In this document: positions 17,739 to 29,761 of the stretch, one piece after another
How positions within the stretch are numbered: position 1 is the stretch's first letter
How the letters are laid out: the number at the start of each line of letters is the position of its first letter
NCBI RefSeq assembly: GCF_003946385.1
Contig: NZ_RHOE01000024.1
Coordinates: 1 to 35,721, forward strand
Reading direction: 5' to 3'
Length of the DNA: 35,721 nt
Origin: Loigolactobacillus zhaoyuanensis
GTDB taxonomy: Bacteria; Bacillota; Bacilli; Lactobacillales; Lactobacillaceae
Notes under the pieces: model-generated
Database searches by the model: none
Seen by the model: the letters and a program-made list of their open reading frames with translations, nothing else
What the model was told of the DNA's origin: nothing
Position numbers and translations under genes: made by a program

Positions 17739-20700
17739 TTACATCATATCAAATAATGATAACTGATTCTCATCTGGCAAATCATTTAAAACATGATTTT
17801 CAGTTAAATAATCGATCAAAGTTTTTGAAACTTTACCACGTTTACTTAAATCTTCTTTCGATAAAAATGGCTTTTCTTCACGCGCCGAAACAATCTGCTT
17901 AGCCACGTTCATTCCTAGGCTAGGTACCGCGCGAAATGGTGCTAATAACGTTTTGCCATCATCTTCAATTAAAAATTCAGTTGCGTCAGAACGATCAATG
18001 TCCACCATTTCAAACTTAAAGCCGCGCTCGATCATTTCATTGACCAACTCCAACACCGTCAACAAGTTCTTCTCCTTGGTGGAAGCATCCATCCCTTTAT
18101 CGGTGATCTCTTTCATTGCCGACTTGACGGCATCTTTACCGCGCGCCATTGCCACCAAATCAAAATCATCCGCCCGAACGGTGAAATAAGCGGCGTAATA
18201 CAGAATCGGGTAATAAACTTTGAAATAAGCTACCCGTAACGCCATTAAAATATAAGCTGCCGCATGGGCTTTAGGGAACATATACTTGATTTTTAAGCAT
18301 GAATCAATGTACCAATCAGGCACGTTGCCATTATCACGCATCGCCTGCTGCCAGTCATCGGGGATCCCGCGACCTTTACGAACGTGTTCCATAATATTAA
18401 ACGCCATTGACGCTTCCATTCCATAATGAATTAGATCCAACATAATGTTGTCCCGACAACCGATAACGTCTTTTAACGTGACGATGCCTTTTTGGATCAA
18501 TTCCTCGGCGTTGCCCAACCAAACATCAGTACCATGGGATAGCCCAGAAATCTGCAACAATTCAGAAAACGTGGTTGGATTCGTTTCTTCCAACATCCCA
18601 CGGACAAAACGGGTACCAAATTCTGGAATCCCTAAGGTCCCTGTTTTGGAACCAATCTGCTCCGGAGTGACGCCTAATACATCAGTACTGGAAAATAGCG
18701 ACATCACTTTAGGATCAACTGGCGGAATCGATTTGGGTTCAATTCCGGATAAATCCTGTAATTTACGGATCATCGTCGGATCATCATGACCTAAAATATC
18801 CATTTTCAAAATATTATCGTGGATCGAATGAAAGTCAAAATGGCTGGTCCGCCATGATGCGTTTTGATCATCAGCAGGATACTGAATTGGCGTAAAATCA
18901 TAAATATCCATATAGTCAGGCACAATTAAAATGCCGGCGGGATGTTGCCCCGTTGTCCGTTTTACACCAGTTGTTCCTTTAGATAAACGATCAATTTCAG
19001 CGCCACGGAAAGTCTGACCAGTATCGCGCTCATAAGCTTTAACGTAGCCATAACCTGTTTTATCAGCAACGGTACCGATCGTTCCGGCACGAAAAACATT
19101 ATTTTCGCCGAATAAAACCTTCATGTAATTATGAGCGATCGGTTGATAATCACCAGAGAAATTTAAATCAATATCCGGAACCTTATCACCAGTAAAGCCT
19201 AAGAACGTTTCAAAGGGAATATCATGGCCATCTTTTTCTAATTCAGCCCCACAATCAGGACATTTTTTATCCGGCAAATCATAGCCTGAACCGTATTCCC
19301 CTTTGGTATAAAACTCCGAGTAATGACATTGGGCACAACGATAATGTGGCGGTAACGCATTGATTTCGGTGATTCCCGCTAAATAAGCGACTAAACTGGA
19401 TCCAACCGAACCACGAGAGCCAACTAAGTAACCATCCTTATTACTTTTAAACACTAACTTTTGGGCGATCAGGTAATGGACCGCAAAGCCGTTACCAATA
19501 ATACTTTTTAGTTCTTGCTCGATCCGTGCCGCCACAATTTCCGGTAATTTCTCACCGTATAGCTTATAGGCTAAGCTGTAAGTCATATTCTTGATATCAT
19601 CTTCGGCACCAGGCATTTCCGGCGTATACAACTTATTCTTGACTGGTGAGATCTCACCATCGATGCGATCAGCCAGCGCATTCGGGTTACTCACCACTAG
19701 CTGGTTAGCCACTTCATCACCGAGAAATTGAAATGACTTCAGCATTTCATCAGTTGAACGAAAATGAACATCAGGTAAGTTGACTCGGTTCAATGGATTA
19801 GCTCCACCTTGCGAGTTGATCAAAATTTTACGATAAATTTTATCTTCTGGGTTTAAATAATGGACATCACCAGTTGCAACCACTGGCTTTTGTAACTCTT
19901 CACCGATCTTCACAATATTGCGGATAATATCTTCCAGATCCCCATTATTATTAACTAGCTCACGTTCCAATAATGGCGCGTACACCGGCTTCGGCATAAC
20001 TTCCAGATAATCATAAAATTTGGCCTTATCTCGTGCCTCGTTATAACCTTTTTGCATCATTGCGGTAAAGACTTCGCCATTGGAACAAGCAGAACCGATC
20101 AGAATGCCTTCCCGATATTGGTTGACTAAACTGCGGGGCATCCGCGGTACACGATAATAGTACTTGATCATCGATAGCGAAACTAACTTAAATAAATTCT
20201 TCAAGCCAGCTTGAGTTTGCGCCAACAAGACCGCATGGAACGGTCGCGCTTGCTTATAAGCATCGTTCTCGCCAACGCGGTCATTTAACTGATCAACGTA
20301 AGCCATTTGATAACGTTGCTTAGCTTCCTTCAAGAAAATAAATAATAAATGCCCCGTGGATTCGGCATCGGCGTTGGCCCGATGATGATGTTCCAAACTA
20401 ACTTTGAAGCGTTTCGCCAATGAATCTAACTTATGATTCTTGAATTCAGGATGCAGCATTCGCGCCAGTTCTAACGTATCGATCACCGGTACCGTGACCT
20501 GACCCATTTGATGGCGGCCAAAGCCAGCGTTTAAGAACCCAACGTCAAAAGTAACGTTATGGCCAACCAAAATGGTCCCCGCATAAAATTCTTGAAATTT
20601 AGCGAAGGCTGCTTCTTCGGTATTTGTCCCTCGGACCATATCGTCAGTGATACTTGTTAAATTGATCGTGGTTTCTGATAGTGGATGACCAGGATCGATA

Positions 20701-22088
20701 AATTCTTCAAATTCAGCGATGACTTCGCCATTTTTCATTTTGACAGCTGCTAATTCAATAATTGAATCATAAACTGCCGATAAACCCGTAGTTTCAGTAT
20801 CAAAAACCACATATTCGGTGTCGTCATTCAATGCAGTATGATCCATATTGTAAGCAATCGGGACACCATCATCGACTAAATTAGCTTCGACACCATATAA
20901 AATTTTGATCCCATTTTTCTTACCGGCAGTATGTGCTTCAGGAAAAGCTTGTAAGGCAGCATGGTCGGTAATGGCAATGGCTTTATGGCCCCATTTGGCA
21001 GCTTGCGCCACATAATCAGAAACACTATTAGTCGCATCCATTTGGCTCATATTAGAGTGTAAATGTAATTCGACCCGCTTTTGGTCTTCCGGTGTCGTAT
21101 CTTGACGAACAGCATGCTTCACTTCCTGCACGTCGCGAGCATTGACCACTAAATCGCGCATAAAGTTGTCTTCCTGCACGCTACCTTTGACCTTGACCCA
21201 GATCCCCTTTTTCATCGCAGCAAATAAAGCCTCATCTTCATCGTTACGTGAAAACTTCTTAACGGTAAAGGAGGATGTATAATCGGTTACTTTGAAGATC
21301 AATAATTGTCGTTTTGAGCGTAGCACCCGAATTTCCAAATCAAAGACATAGCCTTCGATCACCAACGAATTTTCTTCTTCTTGAATGTCGATCATTCGTC
21401 GTACTTGTTCATTAGAATTAATTGACCGCCCCATCGTAACCGGCCCACTGATCGTTTTTTCGCTGCCTTGTTGTTGCCGTTGCTGCGCAGCTTGTTGCAA
21501 GGATGCTGCCGCTTGCTGGGCCATAGCAGCATCTTTTTTCTCTTTAGCGACTTTGAATGCTTCGATTTTGGCTTGCGAAGCTGATTCATCGATCATGACG
21601 TGAATCGATAGCTTAGGAAAGCCAACATCGCTATACGTATCTTCTATTGGCCCTAACGCTTGGGTCGTTAAAAAGTTTTTGACGATTTCATTATCCGCTA
21701 ACAGCATGATCCGTCCGGCATCAAGATACGGCTGTTCTTTTTCACATAATTCTTGGATCAACGATGACGTGATACCGCTGGTTTTGACCACATACTCCCA
21801 GTAATCACCTAAATTTTGGTCGGTCAGTTGCGGTGTCCGCGTTTGTACCATGACTTTAACTTTTGCGATCGCGCTAAAAGCTTGCTGCAAGTGCTGACCA
21901 AAATCAATAAATAAAGCGTACGGCAAAATATCAGCAAACTCTAGATAGAATTGCCAAACTTTTGATTGTTGATGGACGACCACCTTATTAACTTTCGCTT
22001 CAGTGAAAAAATGTTCATTTTCGGCAGTGACTTCTAATTTAATTTGTTCGCGTAATTTATTAAATAATTCCGTCTCGTTTAAGCTCAA
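17739..22088 (-). CDS. polC: DNA polymerase III PolC-type alpha subunit with 3'-5' exonuclease
   Basis: A 1449-residue replicative polymerase of Gram-positive type. Order of domains: N-terminal tau-binding region, OB fold ([17 protein letters not shown]), PHP domain ([14 protein letters not shown] near residue 343), DnaQ-type exonuclease inserted in it ([10 protein letters not shown] near 429, YKQARPF later), zinc finger CAQC...CPDC near 918-950, and the palm with [10 protein letters not shown] near 975. It copies the chromosome with proofreading. I start it at TTG 22088 (MSLNETEL, as in related lactobacilli), with GGAAGG 9 bases upstream; the in-frame ATG 22097 is only separated by zero bases from that site. 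It has its own promoter and a structured leader. Confidence 0.97.
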   Translation of the reverse strand: MSLNETELFNKLREQIKLEVTAENEHFFTEAKVNKVVVHQQSKVWQFYLEFADILPYALFIDFGQHLQQAFSAIAKVKVMVQTRTPQLTDQNLGDYWEYVVKTSGITSSLIQELCEKEQPYLDAGRIMLLADNEIVKNFLTTQALGPIEDTYSDVGFPKLSIHVMIDESASQAKIEAFKVAKEKKDAAMAQQAAASLQQAAQQRQQQGSEKTISGPVTMGRSINSNEQVRRMIDIQEEENSLVIEGYVFDLEIRVLRSKRQLLIFKVTDYTSSFTVKKFSRNDEDEALFAAMKKGIWVKVKGSVQEDNFMRDLVVNARDVQEVKHAVRQDTTPEDQKRVELHLHSNMSQMDATNSVSDYVAQAAKWGHKAIAITDHAALQAFPEAHTAGKKNGIKILYGVEANLVDDGVPIAYNMDHTALNDDTEYVVFDTETTGLSAVYDSIIELAAVKMKNGEVIAEFEEFIDPGHPLSETTINLTSITDDMVRGTNTEEAAFAKFQEFYAGTILVGHNVTFDVGFLNAGFGRHQMGQVTVPVIDTLELARMLHPEFKNHKLDSLAKRFKVSLEHHHRANADAESTGHLLFIFLKEAKQRYQMAYVDQLNDRVGENDAYKQARPFHAVLLAQTQAGLKNLFKLVSLSMIKYYYRVPRMPRSLVNQYREGILIGSACSNGEVFTAMMQKGYNEARDKAKFYDYLEVMPKPVYAPLLERELVNNNGDLEDIIRNIVKIGEELQKPVVATGDVHYLNPEDKIYRKILINSQGGANPLNRVNLPDVHFRSTDEMLKSFQFLGDEVANQLVVSNPNALADRIDGEISPVKNKLYTPEMPGAEDDIKNMTYSLAYKLYGEKLPEIVAARIEQELKSIIGNGFAVHYLIAQKLVFKSNKDGYLVGSRGSVGSSLVAYLAGITEINALPPHYRCAQCHYSEFYTKGEYGSGYDLPDKKCPDCGAELEKDGHDIPFETFLGFTGDKVPDIDLNFSGDYQPIAHNYMKVLFGENNVFRAGTIGTVADKTGYGYVKAYERDTGQTFRGAEIDRLSKGTTGVKRTTGQHPAGILIVPDYMDIYDFTPIQYPADDQNASWRTSHFDFHSIHDNILKMDILGHDDPTMIRKLQDLSGIEPKSIPPVDPKVMSLFSSTDVLGVTPEQIGSKTGTLGIPEFGTRFVRGMLEETNPTTFSELLQISGLSHGTDVWLGNAEELIQKGIVTLKDVIGCRDNIMLDLIHYGMEASMAFNIMEHVRKGRGIPDDWQQAMRDNGNVPDWYIDSCLKIKYMFPKAHAAAYILMALRVAYFKVYYPILYYAAYFTVRADDFDLVAMARGKDAVKSAMKEITDKGMDASTKEKNLLTVLELVNEMIERGFKFEMVDIDRSDATEFLIEDDGKTLLAPFRAVPSLGMNVAKQIVSAREEKPFLSKEDLSKRGKVSKTLIDYLTENHVLNDLPDENQLSLFDMM

Positions 22089-22114
22089 CGCAGCCATCCT
22101 TCCAAATCTAATAA

Positions 22115-22180
22115 GAAAAGAGCCGAACGGTATGTTTGGTTTGATCAACCAAGCGGTGTCGCTGCCGTTCCACTCTTTTC
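22115..22180 (-). other. Nested hairpin in the polC leader, attenuator-like
   Basis: Arms GAAAAGAG (22115-22122) and CTCTTTTC (22173-22180) pair, then GAACGG (22125-22130) with CCGTTC (22165-22170); inside, TTGGTT / AACCAA (22136-22141, 22147-22152) forms a third stem. On the minus strand the fold ends in CTCTTTTCTTATT, which resembles a U-tract, and is followed 11 bases later by the polC Shine-Dalgarno. It may terminate proS readthrough or attenuate polC. Confidence 0.6.
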
Positions 22181-22237
22181 CGTTTTTATTTTATTAAAGT
22201 GTAGCGCCAGCCCAATAAAATATAAGCTTGCGTCACT

Positions 22238-22265
22238 AGTTTAACCTAATTAACGCTAAGGTCAA
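22238..22265 (-). promoter_or_regulatory. Candidate promoter of polC
   Basis: On the minus strand: -35 TTGACC (22260-22265), 16-base spacer, -10 TAAACT (22238-22243). It lies between the proS stop and the polC leader hairpin and would give a leader of about 140 bases. Confidence 0.65.
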
Positions 22266-22307
22266 ACTAACTTCATCCAAAAATCTAAACCGTTTTAAGT
22301 TCCTGCT

Positions 22308-24041
<1,734 letters not shown>

Positions 24042-24065
24042 CTATTTTTCCACTTCAGCTAATAT

Positions 24066-25340
24066 TTACTTGATGAAAAAGCGTTGAAAATCATTCCAAG
24101 TAACCGCGATGATCAACAGGAACATCAAAGCAAACCCAACTAGGGTGATGATACCTTCTTTTTCTGGATCCAACGGTTTACGCCGAATTGCTTCAATGAT
24201 GTTCAGTAGCAGTTTGCCACCATCTAAGGCCGGAATTGGCAGTAAATTCATGATGGCAATACTGATCGATAATAAGCCCATCAAATTAAGAATCGTGGTG
24301 AAGCCCATTTTAGTGGCCTGTGAAGTCATTGAGTACATTGCTACCGGCCCACCGAAATTATTAAGGTTGAAGCCGTGAACAAACATGCCACCAATTGTAC
24401 TTAAAGTATTAGTCAAAATTTGCCACGTGTAACTGAAGCCGTAAGTGACCTTAGCTTTCAGTGAATGGTCTTGGGCGACAGCAACACCGATCACGCCCAC
24501 TTTTTCACCATTGCTCGTCGTTGCTTTAGGCGTCAGTTTGACTGTATCAGTCTTATCAGCACGTACCACACTTAACTTAATTTGTTTATTCGGGTACTGA
24601 TTGATTTCTTGGGCAATATCGATAAAAGTTGCCGTCTTTTTACCGTTGACCGCCGTAATTTGATCACCACTTTTTAAGCCCGCTTTTTGTGCGACTGAAT
24701 CAGGTTGGATCGTGCCCAATTGATTAGAATCAGAACGCGCCACCCCGCCAGCGATAAATGCGACCAGTATAAAAGTGAGGATACCAAGAATGAAATTGTT
24801 CATTACACCAGCAATATTGATCATCATCCGGCGCAGGATCGAAACCGACTGAAATTGCACATCAACTGGGGCGATCTGAACTTCGGTACCACTTTTTTCG
24901 ATAATCGTTGCATCATGATTAACTGGATAACGCTTAAGTTGATCCTCGTCCCCATTTTCATAGCCACTAATGTATAGCTCTTGTTGTAGATCACTTTGGG
25001 CTACTTCAAAAGGAATACCATCATTGAGTAAAACTTTTTGGCTGGCATTGATCCGCGTCACTTCTTGATTTGCATCTAGCGTCAACGTTACTGGCGTTCC
25101 AGGCTGCAATTCATCGTCCTCGTCGTCTTGCAATCCAGCCATGCGTACATAGCCACCAATTGGCAACAAACGCAGTGTGTACGTCGTACCATTGTAACGT
25201 TTGGCCAGTAATTTGGGCCCCATACCAATCGAAAATTCGCGCACCAAAACACCTGCACGCTTGGCAAAATAAAAATGACCAAATTCATGCACAATGACGA
25301 TTGCGCCAAATATCAGTACAAATACAATTAAAGTCTCCAC
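24066..25340 (-). CDS. rseP: Site-2 intramembrane zinc metalloprotease RseP/RasP
   Basis: A 424-residue membrane protease. The zinc motif HEFGH is at residues 18-22 in the first membrane segment; a further hydrophobic segment (FILGILTFILVAFIAGGVA, about 185-205) precedes a single PDZ domain (about 210-290), and NLLPIPALDGG near 365 carries the third metal ligand. The last segment is LVGFALMFLLIIAVT. It cleaves membrane-embedded anti-sigma factors and signal peptide remnants. The start is GTG with AAAGGGG 7-8 bases upstream. A loop of about 60 residues before the second membrane segment is rich in acidic residues. It lies 48 bases after cdsA. Confidence 0.96.
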   Translation of the reverse strand: METLIVFVLIFGAIVIVHEFGHFYFAKRAGVLVREFSIGMGPKLLAKRYNGTTYTLRLLPIGGYVRMAGLQDDEDDELQPGTPVTLTLDANQEVTRINASQKVLLNDGIPFEVAQSDLQQELYISGYENGDEDQLKRYPVNHDATIIEKSGTEVQIAPVDVQFQSVSILRRMMINIAGVMNNFILGILTFILVAFIAGGVARSDSNQLGTIQPDSVAQKAGLKSGDQITAVNGKKTATFIDIAQEINQYPNKQIKLSVVRADKTDTVKLTPKATTSNGEKVGVIGVAVAQDHSLKAKVTYGFSYTWQILTNTLSTIGGMFVHGFNLNNFGGPVAMYSMTSQATKMGFTTILNLMGLLSISIAIMNLLPIPALDGGKLLLNIIEAIRRKPLDPEKEGIITLVGFALMFLLIIAVTWNDFQRFFIK

Positions 25341-25388
25341 AAAATTGCCCCTTTCTTGACGAACAATTTGCTACGATTTATATTGTTG

Positions 25389-26171
25389 CTAAATCAAGGT
25401 AAACAAATGTAATATTGGCAAAACGAATAATAGGCTATCAAAACGATCTAAAATACCACCATGACCTGGCAGGATTTTACCTGAATCTTTAACGCCATAA
25501 TGACGTTTGTAGGATGATTCGACTAAGTCACCTAGTTGACCACAAATTGAGAAAACGAAGGTGAATAAAATCATGGTTGGTAATGAGTATAACTGAATTT
25601 CTGGTACTAACGCCACAAAAACGCCGCCGATGATCACCGCACAAAGCGTGCCGCCGATCGATCCTTCCCAAGTTTTATTGGGACTGATCTGGGGCGCTAA
25701 CTTATGCTTACCTAGTTTACGCCCAATTTGGTAGGCACCGATATCAGTGGCCCAAATGGTAAATAGAATATAAAACAGCATCATCATACTCACTTGACGC
25801 GCCGCAATGAAATAGTGAAAACCAAGCCCAATATAAATGGCCGCTAAAGTGGTCACACCGATATCATCAAAATTGACACGATTTTTCGAGAAAACCATAT
25901 TGACCATCATTAACATAACAACTAAATAAAAGATAAACAACCGATTAGTTCCGGCTGGTAGCCAATTATTCGGTAACATGATCGTTAAAACTGCCAATCC
26001 ACCTAACAAAGCTTCCAACGATACAATGATTTTTTTTCGCATAATGAAGATTTCCGAAATACCAACCAAGCCAAGCGCAATGGCCATGATATCGAAAGTA
26101 ACGCCACCAATCAGTACAATTGGGATAAAAATAATTAATGCAATAACTGCAGTTATAACCCGCTGTCGCAT
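25389..26171 (-). CDS. cdsA: Phosphatidate cytidylyltransferase (CDP-diacylglycerol synthase)
   Basis: A 260-residue polytopic membrane enzyme that makes CDP-diacylglycerol from phosphatidate and CTP, the branch point for phospholipids. The CDS signature is complete near the C-terminus: SSYKRHYGVKDSGKILPGHG followed by GILDRFD; SPNKTWEGSIGG lies before it. About seven hydrophobic segments are visible. The ATG is 10 bases after an AAAAGGAG which is part of the 99-bp tandem repeat lying between uppS and this gene. Position between uppS and rseP is conserved; the 258-base gap to uppS is unusual for this operon. Confidence 0.97.
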   Translation of the reverse strand: MRQRVITAVIALIIFIPIVLIGGVTFDIMAIALGLVGISEIFIMRKKIIVSLEALLGGLAVLTIMLPNNWLPAGTNRLFIFYLVVMLMMVNMVFSKNRVNFDDIGVTTLAAIYIGLGFHYFIAARQVSMMMLFYILFTIWATDIGAYQIGRKLGKHKLAPQISPNKTWEGSIGGTLCAVIIGGVFVALVPEIQLYSLPTMILFTFVFSICGQLGDLVESSYKRHYGVKDSGKILPGHGGILDRFDSLLFVLPILHLFTLI

Positions 26172-26181
26172 TCAGGAAACA

Positions 26182-26399
26182 CTCCTTTTCAATATTAAGG
26201 TAATTTTTGCTTCGAGAAAAAAGTTTATCTTCTAGACGGATGTCCTTCCGACTAAACCGAAATTCAGTAAGTCGGACAGGCTCCTTTTCAATATTAAGGT
26301 GATTTTTGCTTCGAGCAAAAAGTTTATCTTCTAGACGGATGTCCTTCCGACTAAACCAAAATTCAGTAAGTCGGACAGGCTCCTTTTCAATATTAAGGT
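26182..26399 (-). repeat. 99-bp direct tandem repeat (two full copies plus a 20-bp partial) between uppS and cdsA
   Basis: Copies are 26182-26280 and 26281-26379, differing at only three positions (26202/26301, 26217/26316, 26259/26358). The first 20 bases of the unit recur a third time at 26380-26399. That 20-base box contains, on the minus strand, GAAAAGGAG, and the copy at 26182 supplies the cdsA ribosome binding site. Each body holds two inverted repeats: TCCGACT / AGTCGGA (26247-26253 with 26270-26276; 26346-26352 with 26369-26375) and TTTTTGCT / AGCAAAAA (26303-26310 with 26314-26321), the latter broken by one base in the cdsA-proximal copy. Not a CRISPR: units abut without unique spacers. 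Confidence 0.95.
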
Positions 26400-26429
26400 T
26401 TTTTCTAGATGATAAGCTATTTTTAAATA

Positions 26430-27194
26430 TCATTTTTTCAAACCGCCAAAGCGCCGGTCACGTTGCTGATAGGCCAAGATAGCAGCTTCTAGCTCATGAT
26501 TATCAAAATCTGGCCACAGTGCATCGGTGAAGACTAGTTCACTGTAAGCAATCTGCCACAGCAAAAAATTGGACAACCGTTCCTCGCCGCTAGTGCGAAT
26601 CAATAAGTCAGGATCGGCATACTCACCTAAATTAGCAGTCATCAAAGCCTGATCGACCGTTTGTTCATTAATTGCACTCGCCGCTAATTCACCGGCCGCA
26701 ACTTGGGCAGCAATTTTTTGTACCGCCGTCACAATTTCGGAACGACTGCCATAATTTAAAGCAAAGTTTAGCACCATCCCGGTATTTTGTGCCGTATCCG
26801 CCACTGCATTACGTACTGCTTTTTGTGTTTTAACAGGTAATTTATCCACATAGCCCATAACGTTGACCCGCACATTCTGCTGGATCAAATCAGGCACAAA
26901 TGTATCGAAAAAGTCGACTGGCAATTGCATCAGATAATTAACTTCATCATCTGGCCGCTTCCAATTTTCAGTGGAGAAGGCGTAGAGCGTTAAAACTTTA
27001 ACCCCCAGATCACTGGCATGCCGCGTAACCCGTTTAACGGTTTCCATACCTTCGCGGTGACCAAATACGCGGGGCCGATGTTTTTGTTGCGCCCAGCGGC
27101 CGTTACCATCCATAATGATCGCAATATGCGCGGGAATTCGTTTTGGGTCTAGCGTGACGGGCGTGGTTTGCTGTTTTTTTCCAAATGAGAACAA
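26430..27194 (-). CDS. uppS: Isoprenyl transferase (undecaprenyl diphosphate synthase)
   Basis: A 254-residue cis-prenyltransferase. IAIIMDGNGRWAQ at residues 24-36 holds the catalytic Asp29, FSTENWKRP follows near 80, and SGEERLSNFLLWQIAYSELVF near 203 is the second signature. It extends farnesyl diphosphate to the C55 lipid carrier for wall synthesis. The start is TTG 27194 (MFSFGKK), as no ATG fits before the conserved core; the ribosome binding site is weak (CAGGCG). It has its own promoter and is followed by cdsA after the repeat region. Confidence 0.97.
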   Translation of the reverse strand: MFSFGKKQQTTPVTLDPKRIPAHIAIIMDGNGRWAQQKHRPRVFGHREGMETVKRVTRHASDLGVKVLTLYAFSTENWKRPDDEVNYLMQLPVDFFDTFVPDLIQQNVRVNVMGYVDKLPVKTQKAVRNAVADTAQNTGMVLNFALNYGSRSEIVTAVQKIAAQVAAGELAASAINEQTVDQALMTANLGEYADPDLLIRTSGEERLSNFLLWQIAYSELVFTDALWPDFDNHELEAAILAYQQRDRRFGGLKK

Positions 27195-27233
27195 AGATTA
27201 GCGCCTGCTTTCTAAATTTAAAAACTAATCTTA

Positions 27234-27262
27234 ATTGTATCAAAAAAGGCTTGAGCTGACTA
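27234..27262 (-). promoter_or_regulatory. Promoter of uppS-cdsA-rseP-proS
   Basis: On the minus strand: -10 TACAAT (27234-27239) with an extended TGA before it, 17-base spacer and a moderate -35 TAGTCA (27257-27262). It lies just beyond the frr terminator. Confidence 0.65.
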
Positions 27263-27292
27263 TTAAATACCGATAAATTCACTTATCTACTA

Positions 27293-27322
27293 ACAAAAAA
27301 GCCGCGAGCATTTTGCCGCGGC
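27293..27322 (-). terminator. Intrinsic terminator after frr
   Basis: The stem GCCGCG / CGCGGC (27301-27306, 27317-27322) is followed on the minus strand by six T residues. It lies 43 bases beyond the frr stop. Confidence 0.85.
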
Positions 27323-27364
27323 CATATGTGGGTAGAACCCAATAAGCGTAGTTGGAATCACTAC

Positions 27365-27925
27365 CTAGTCAGTCAAAATTTCTTTCTCTTTAGTAGCAGC
27401 TATTTCGTCAAGCTTTTTGGTTGCCGCATTCGTGATTTTTTGTGTCTCATCTTCTAATTCATGTAAATCATCTTCGGTTAATTCATTGCTCTTCTCGCGT
27501 CTGCGTAAGTCATCAATTGCTTCACGACGGACATTACGAATAGCAACTTTAGCCTGTTCTGCCTGTTTTTTTACATCTTTAGCTAATTCGGCACGACGTT
27601 CTTGTGTTAATTGTGGGATAACCAAACGAATAACGGTCCCATCATTAGCTGGTGATAAGCCTAGATCTGACGCCAAAATGGCGCGTTCGATTTCTTTAAG
27701 CGTTGATTTATCGTAAGGCGTAATCATTAAGACACGTGCTTCCGGGATCGTAACTGTAGCTAGCTGATTAACTGGAGTTGCTGCTCCATAATAATCAACT
27801 GTTACCCGTGCCAAAATACTGGCATTAGCACGGCCGGCACGAATCTGGCCTAATTCACGTTGCAAGGCTTCTTCAGCCTTAACCATCTTATTTTGTGCTT
27901 CTGTAATTGCTGGATCTTTTGCCAT
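27365..27925 (-). CDS. frr: Ribosome recycling factor
   Basis: A 186-residue factor of normal length. Conserved segments are [25 protein letters not shown] (residues 15-39), a short beta-rich domain around [21 protein letters not shown], and the C-terminal helix with [26 protein letters not shown]. With EF-G it splits post-termination ribosomes. ATG 27925 begins MAKDPAI and lies one base after the pyrH stop; its purine-rich site AAGGGGGA lies within the last pyrH codons, so translation is coupled. Confidence 0.97.
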   Translation of the reverse strand: MAKDPAITEAQNKMVKAEEALQRELGQIRAGRANASILARVTVDYYGAATPVNQLATVTIPEARVLMITPYDKSTLKEIERAILASDLGLSPANDGTVIRLVIPQLTQERRAELAKDVKKQAEQAKVAIRNVRREAIDDLRRREKSNELTEDDLHELEDETQKITNAATKKLDEIAATKEKEILTD

Positions 27926-27926
27926 T

Positions 27927-28652
27927 TTATTTTTCCCCCTTAATTGTGGTACCGATCCGCTCGCCTTCAACGACGCGCTTGATATTACCCGATTCATTTA
28001 AGTTGAAAACAACCAGTGGAATATCATTATCCATTGATAGTGAGCTAGCTGTTGTATCCATAACGTTCAGGCCCTTGTCAATAATATCCAAATGAGTTAA
28101 CTGATCATATTTAGTGGCAGTGGCATCCTTGTTCGGATCTGCTGAGTAGACGCCGTCGACATTATTTTTCGCCATCAAAATAACATCAGCATCAATTTCT
28201 GCTGCGCGTAAAGCAGCGGTCGTATCCGTCGAGAAATATGGATTACCGGTTCCAGCAGCAAAAATCACAACTCGATTTTTCTCTAAATGGCGAATTGCCT
28301 TGCGTCGAATGTAAGGCTCAGCAATTTGACGCATTTCAATTGAGGTCTGTACGCGTGTTGGCACATCAAGTTGCTCTAAATTATCTTGTAAAGCCAGTGC
28401 GTTCATGACTGTTGCAAGCATCCCCATGTAGTCAGCTTGTGCACGTTCCATACCCATTTCAGCACCTGTTTGCCCGCGCCAGATATTACCACCGCCAACA
28501 ACGATTGCAATTTGTACACCTAATTCATAGACGTCCTTGATTTCCTTAGCAACATCCTTGATGATCGGTGGATTGATCCCAAATCCCTTATCGCCTGCCA
28601 ATGCTTCACCACTGACTTTAAGTACCACCCGTTTATACTTGATCTCCGTCAT
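27927..28652 (-). CDS. pyrH: UMP kinase
   Basis: A 241-residue amino-acid-kinase-fold enzyme that phosphorylates UMP to [22 protein letters not shown] opens the protein, GGGNIWRG (about 55-62) binds phosphate, and [20 protein letters not shown] (about 132-151) is the family signature. ATG 28652 is chosen because AGGAGG lies 9 bases before it; the longer frame from 28727 includes the promoter. It is followed by frr after one base, as in most bacteria, but is separated from tsf by a terminator and has its own promoter. Confidence 0.97.
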   Translation of the reverse strand: MTEIKYKRVVLKVSGEALAGDKGFGINPPIIKDVAKEIKDVYELGVQIAIVVGGGNIWRGQTGAEMGMERAQADYMGMLATVMNALALQDNLEQLDVPTRVQTSIEMRQIAEPYIRRKAIRHLEKNRVVIFAAGTGNPYFSTDTTAALRAAEIDADVILMAKNNVDGVYSADPNKDATATKYDQLTHLDIIDKGLNVMDTTASSLSMDNDIPLVVFNLNESGNIKRVVEGERIGTTIKGEK

Positions 28653-28717
28653 GAATTGTATCCTCCTGCTTGACCATTTTGATTTATTAGCTTCTGACTG
28701 AAAAAGTCTCCTCTTCC

Positions 28718-28726
28718 ATTTTAGCA
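28718..28726 (-). promoter_or_regulatory. Extended -10 promoter of pyrH-frr
   Basis: The minus strand reads TGCTAAAAT, an extended -10 (TAAAAT at 28718-28723). The -35 at 17-18 bases is poor. The start would be about 60 bases before the pyrH ATG. Confidence 0.6.
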
Positions 28727-28767
28727 TATCTTAGAAGGCCCGCCTAACTTAATATTAGGTTTTGACC

Positions 28768-28800
28768 TTAAAAAAAGGGAGCGCAGGGGTCTGCGTTCCC
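28768..28800 (-). terminator. Intrinsic terminator after tsf
   Basis: Stem GGGAGCGCAG / CTGCGTTCCC (28777-28786, 28791-28800), nine of ten pairs on the minus-strand RNA, followed there by a run of seven T residues. It lies 15 bases after the tsf stop. Confidence 0.85.
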
Positions 28801-28815
28801 TAAAATTACGAATAC

Positions 28816-29700
28816 TTACTTGTTTAATTCTGCTTGAATTTCGGCTGCAAAGTCTTTTTCAACTTTTTCGATACCTTCACCGACTTCATAACGAACAAAG
28901 TTAACTACTTTGCCGCCTTTTGACTTAGCAAATTGATCAACCGTTTGATCAGAATCCTTAACGAATTCTTGATCATCTAAACTGATTTCAGCCAAGAACT
29001 TGTTCAAACGACCTTCAACGATCTTTTCAACAATTTTTTCTGGCTTGCCTTCGTCTTTAGCTTCTTCAACTAATTTAGCTTTTTCAGCAGCCATAATGTC
29101 TGCCGGTACGTCTTCACGTGAAACGTAAAGCGGATTGATGGCCGCAACATGCATTGCAACATCTTTAGCAGCTTCGTCATCAGCGCCTTCTAAAACCGTC
29201 AAAGCAGCAATTTTGCCGCCCATATGCCGGTATGAACCAAAATGACCATTGTCAGTTTTAGTTAATAAAGCAAAACGACGGAAGCTGATTTTTTCACCGA
29301 TCGTAGCAGTTGCGTTAACAACGGCTTCAGCAATAGTTTTACCATCAGCCATTTTAGCTGCATTGGCAGCATCCATGTCAGCTGGTTGGCTAGCGGCGAT
29401 CGTGTCGGCAACTGCTTGAACTAAGCTTTGGAAATCTTTGTTGCCAGCTACGAAGTCAGTTTCAGCATTGACTTCGACGATTGCGGCAACATTGCCATTA
29501 ACGGCAACATCAGCTAAACCTTCAGCGGCAATACGACCACTCTTCTTGGCAGCTGTTTTAACGCCTTTTTCGCGTAATGCTTCCATTGCTTTTTCAACGT
29601 CACCATCGGCTGCAACTAAGGCTTTCTTAGCTGCCATCATGCCGGCACCAGACTTTTCACGTAATTCTTTAACTTGCGCTGCTGTAATCTTTGTTGCCAT
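28816..29700 (-). CDS. tsf: Elongation factor Ts
   Basis: A 294-residue nucleotide exchange factor for EF-Tu. The N-terminal UBA-like domain has [19 protein letters not shown] (residues 10-28), and the core contains the TDFV motif in [14 protein letters not shown] (about 78-91) that invades the EF-Tu nucleotide site. A strong GGAGGGT lies before the ATG. It follows rpsB in the universal pair, but 198 bases with two hairpins separate the genes. Confidence 0.98.
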   Translation of the reverse strand: MATKITAAQVKELREKSGAGMMAAKKALVAADGDVEKAMEALREKGVKTAAKKSGRIAAEGLADVAVNGNVAAIVEVNAETDFVAGNKDFQSLVQAVADTIAASQPADMDAANAAKMADGKTIAEAVVNATATIGEKISFRRFALLTKTDNGHFGSYRHMGGKIAALTVLEGADDEAAKDVAMHVAAINPLYVSREDVPADIMAAEKAKLVEEAKDEGKPEKIVEKIVEGRLNKFLAEISLDDQEFVKDSDQTVDQFAKSKGGKVVNFVRYEVGEGIEKVEKDFAAEIQAELNK

Positions 29701-29761
29701 TTGTAGACCCTCCTAAATTAGTCACTAATTTTATTTAACGGTACCACTGAACTGGAGCAAA

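Noticed and set aside
17630-17902. 90-residue plus-strand open frame after the polC terminator
   Set aside because: Most of it lies antisense to the polC 3' end and its start runs through the terminator hairpin.
22121-22180. T-box riboswitch before polC, suggested by GAGTGGAACGG on the minus strand
   Set aside because: The motif is degenerate, the distance from the candidate promoter leaves no room for a specifier stem I, and the downstream gene is a DNA polymerase rather than an amino acid-related gene.
26182-26399. Short CRISPR array
   Set aside because: The units are contiguous 99-bp direct repeats with no unique spacers and no cas genes nearby.
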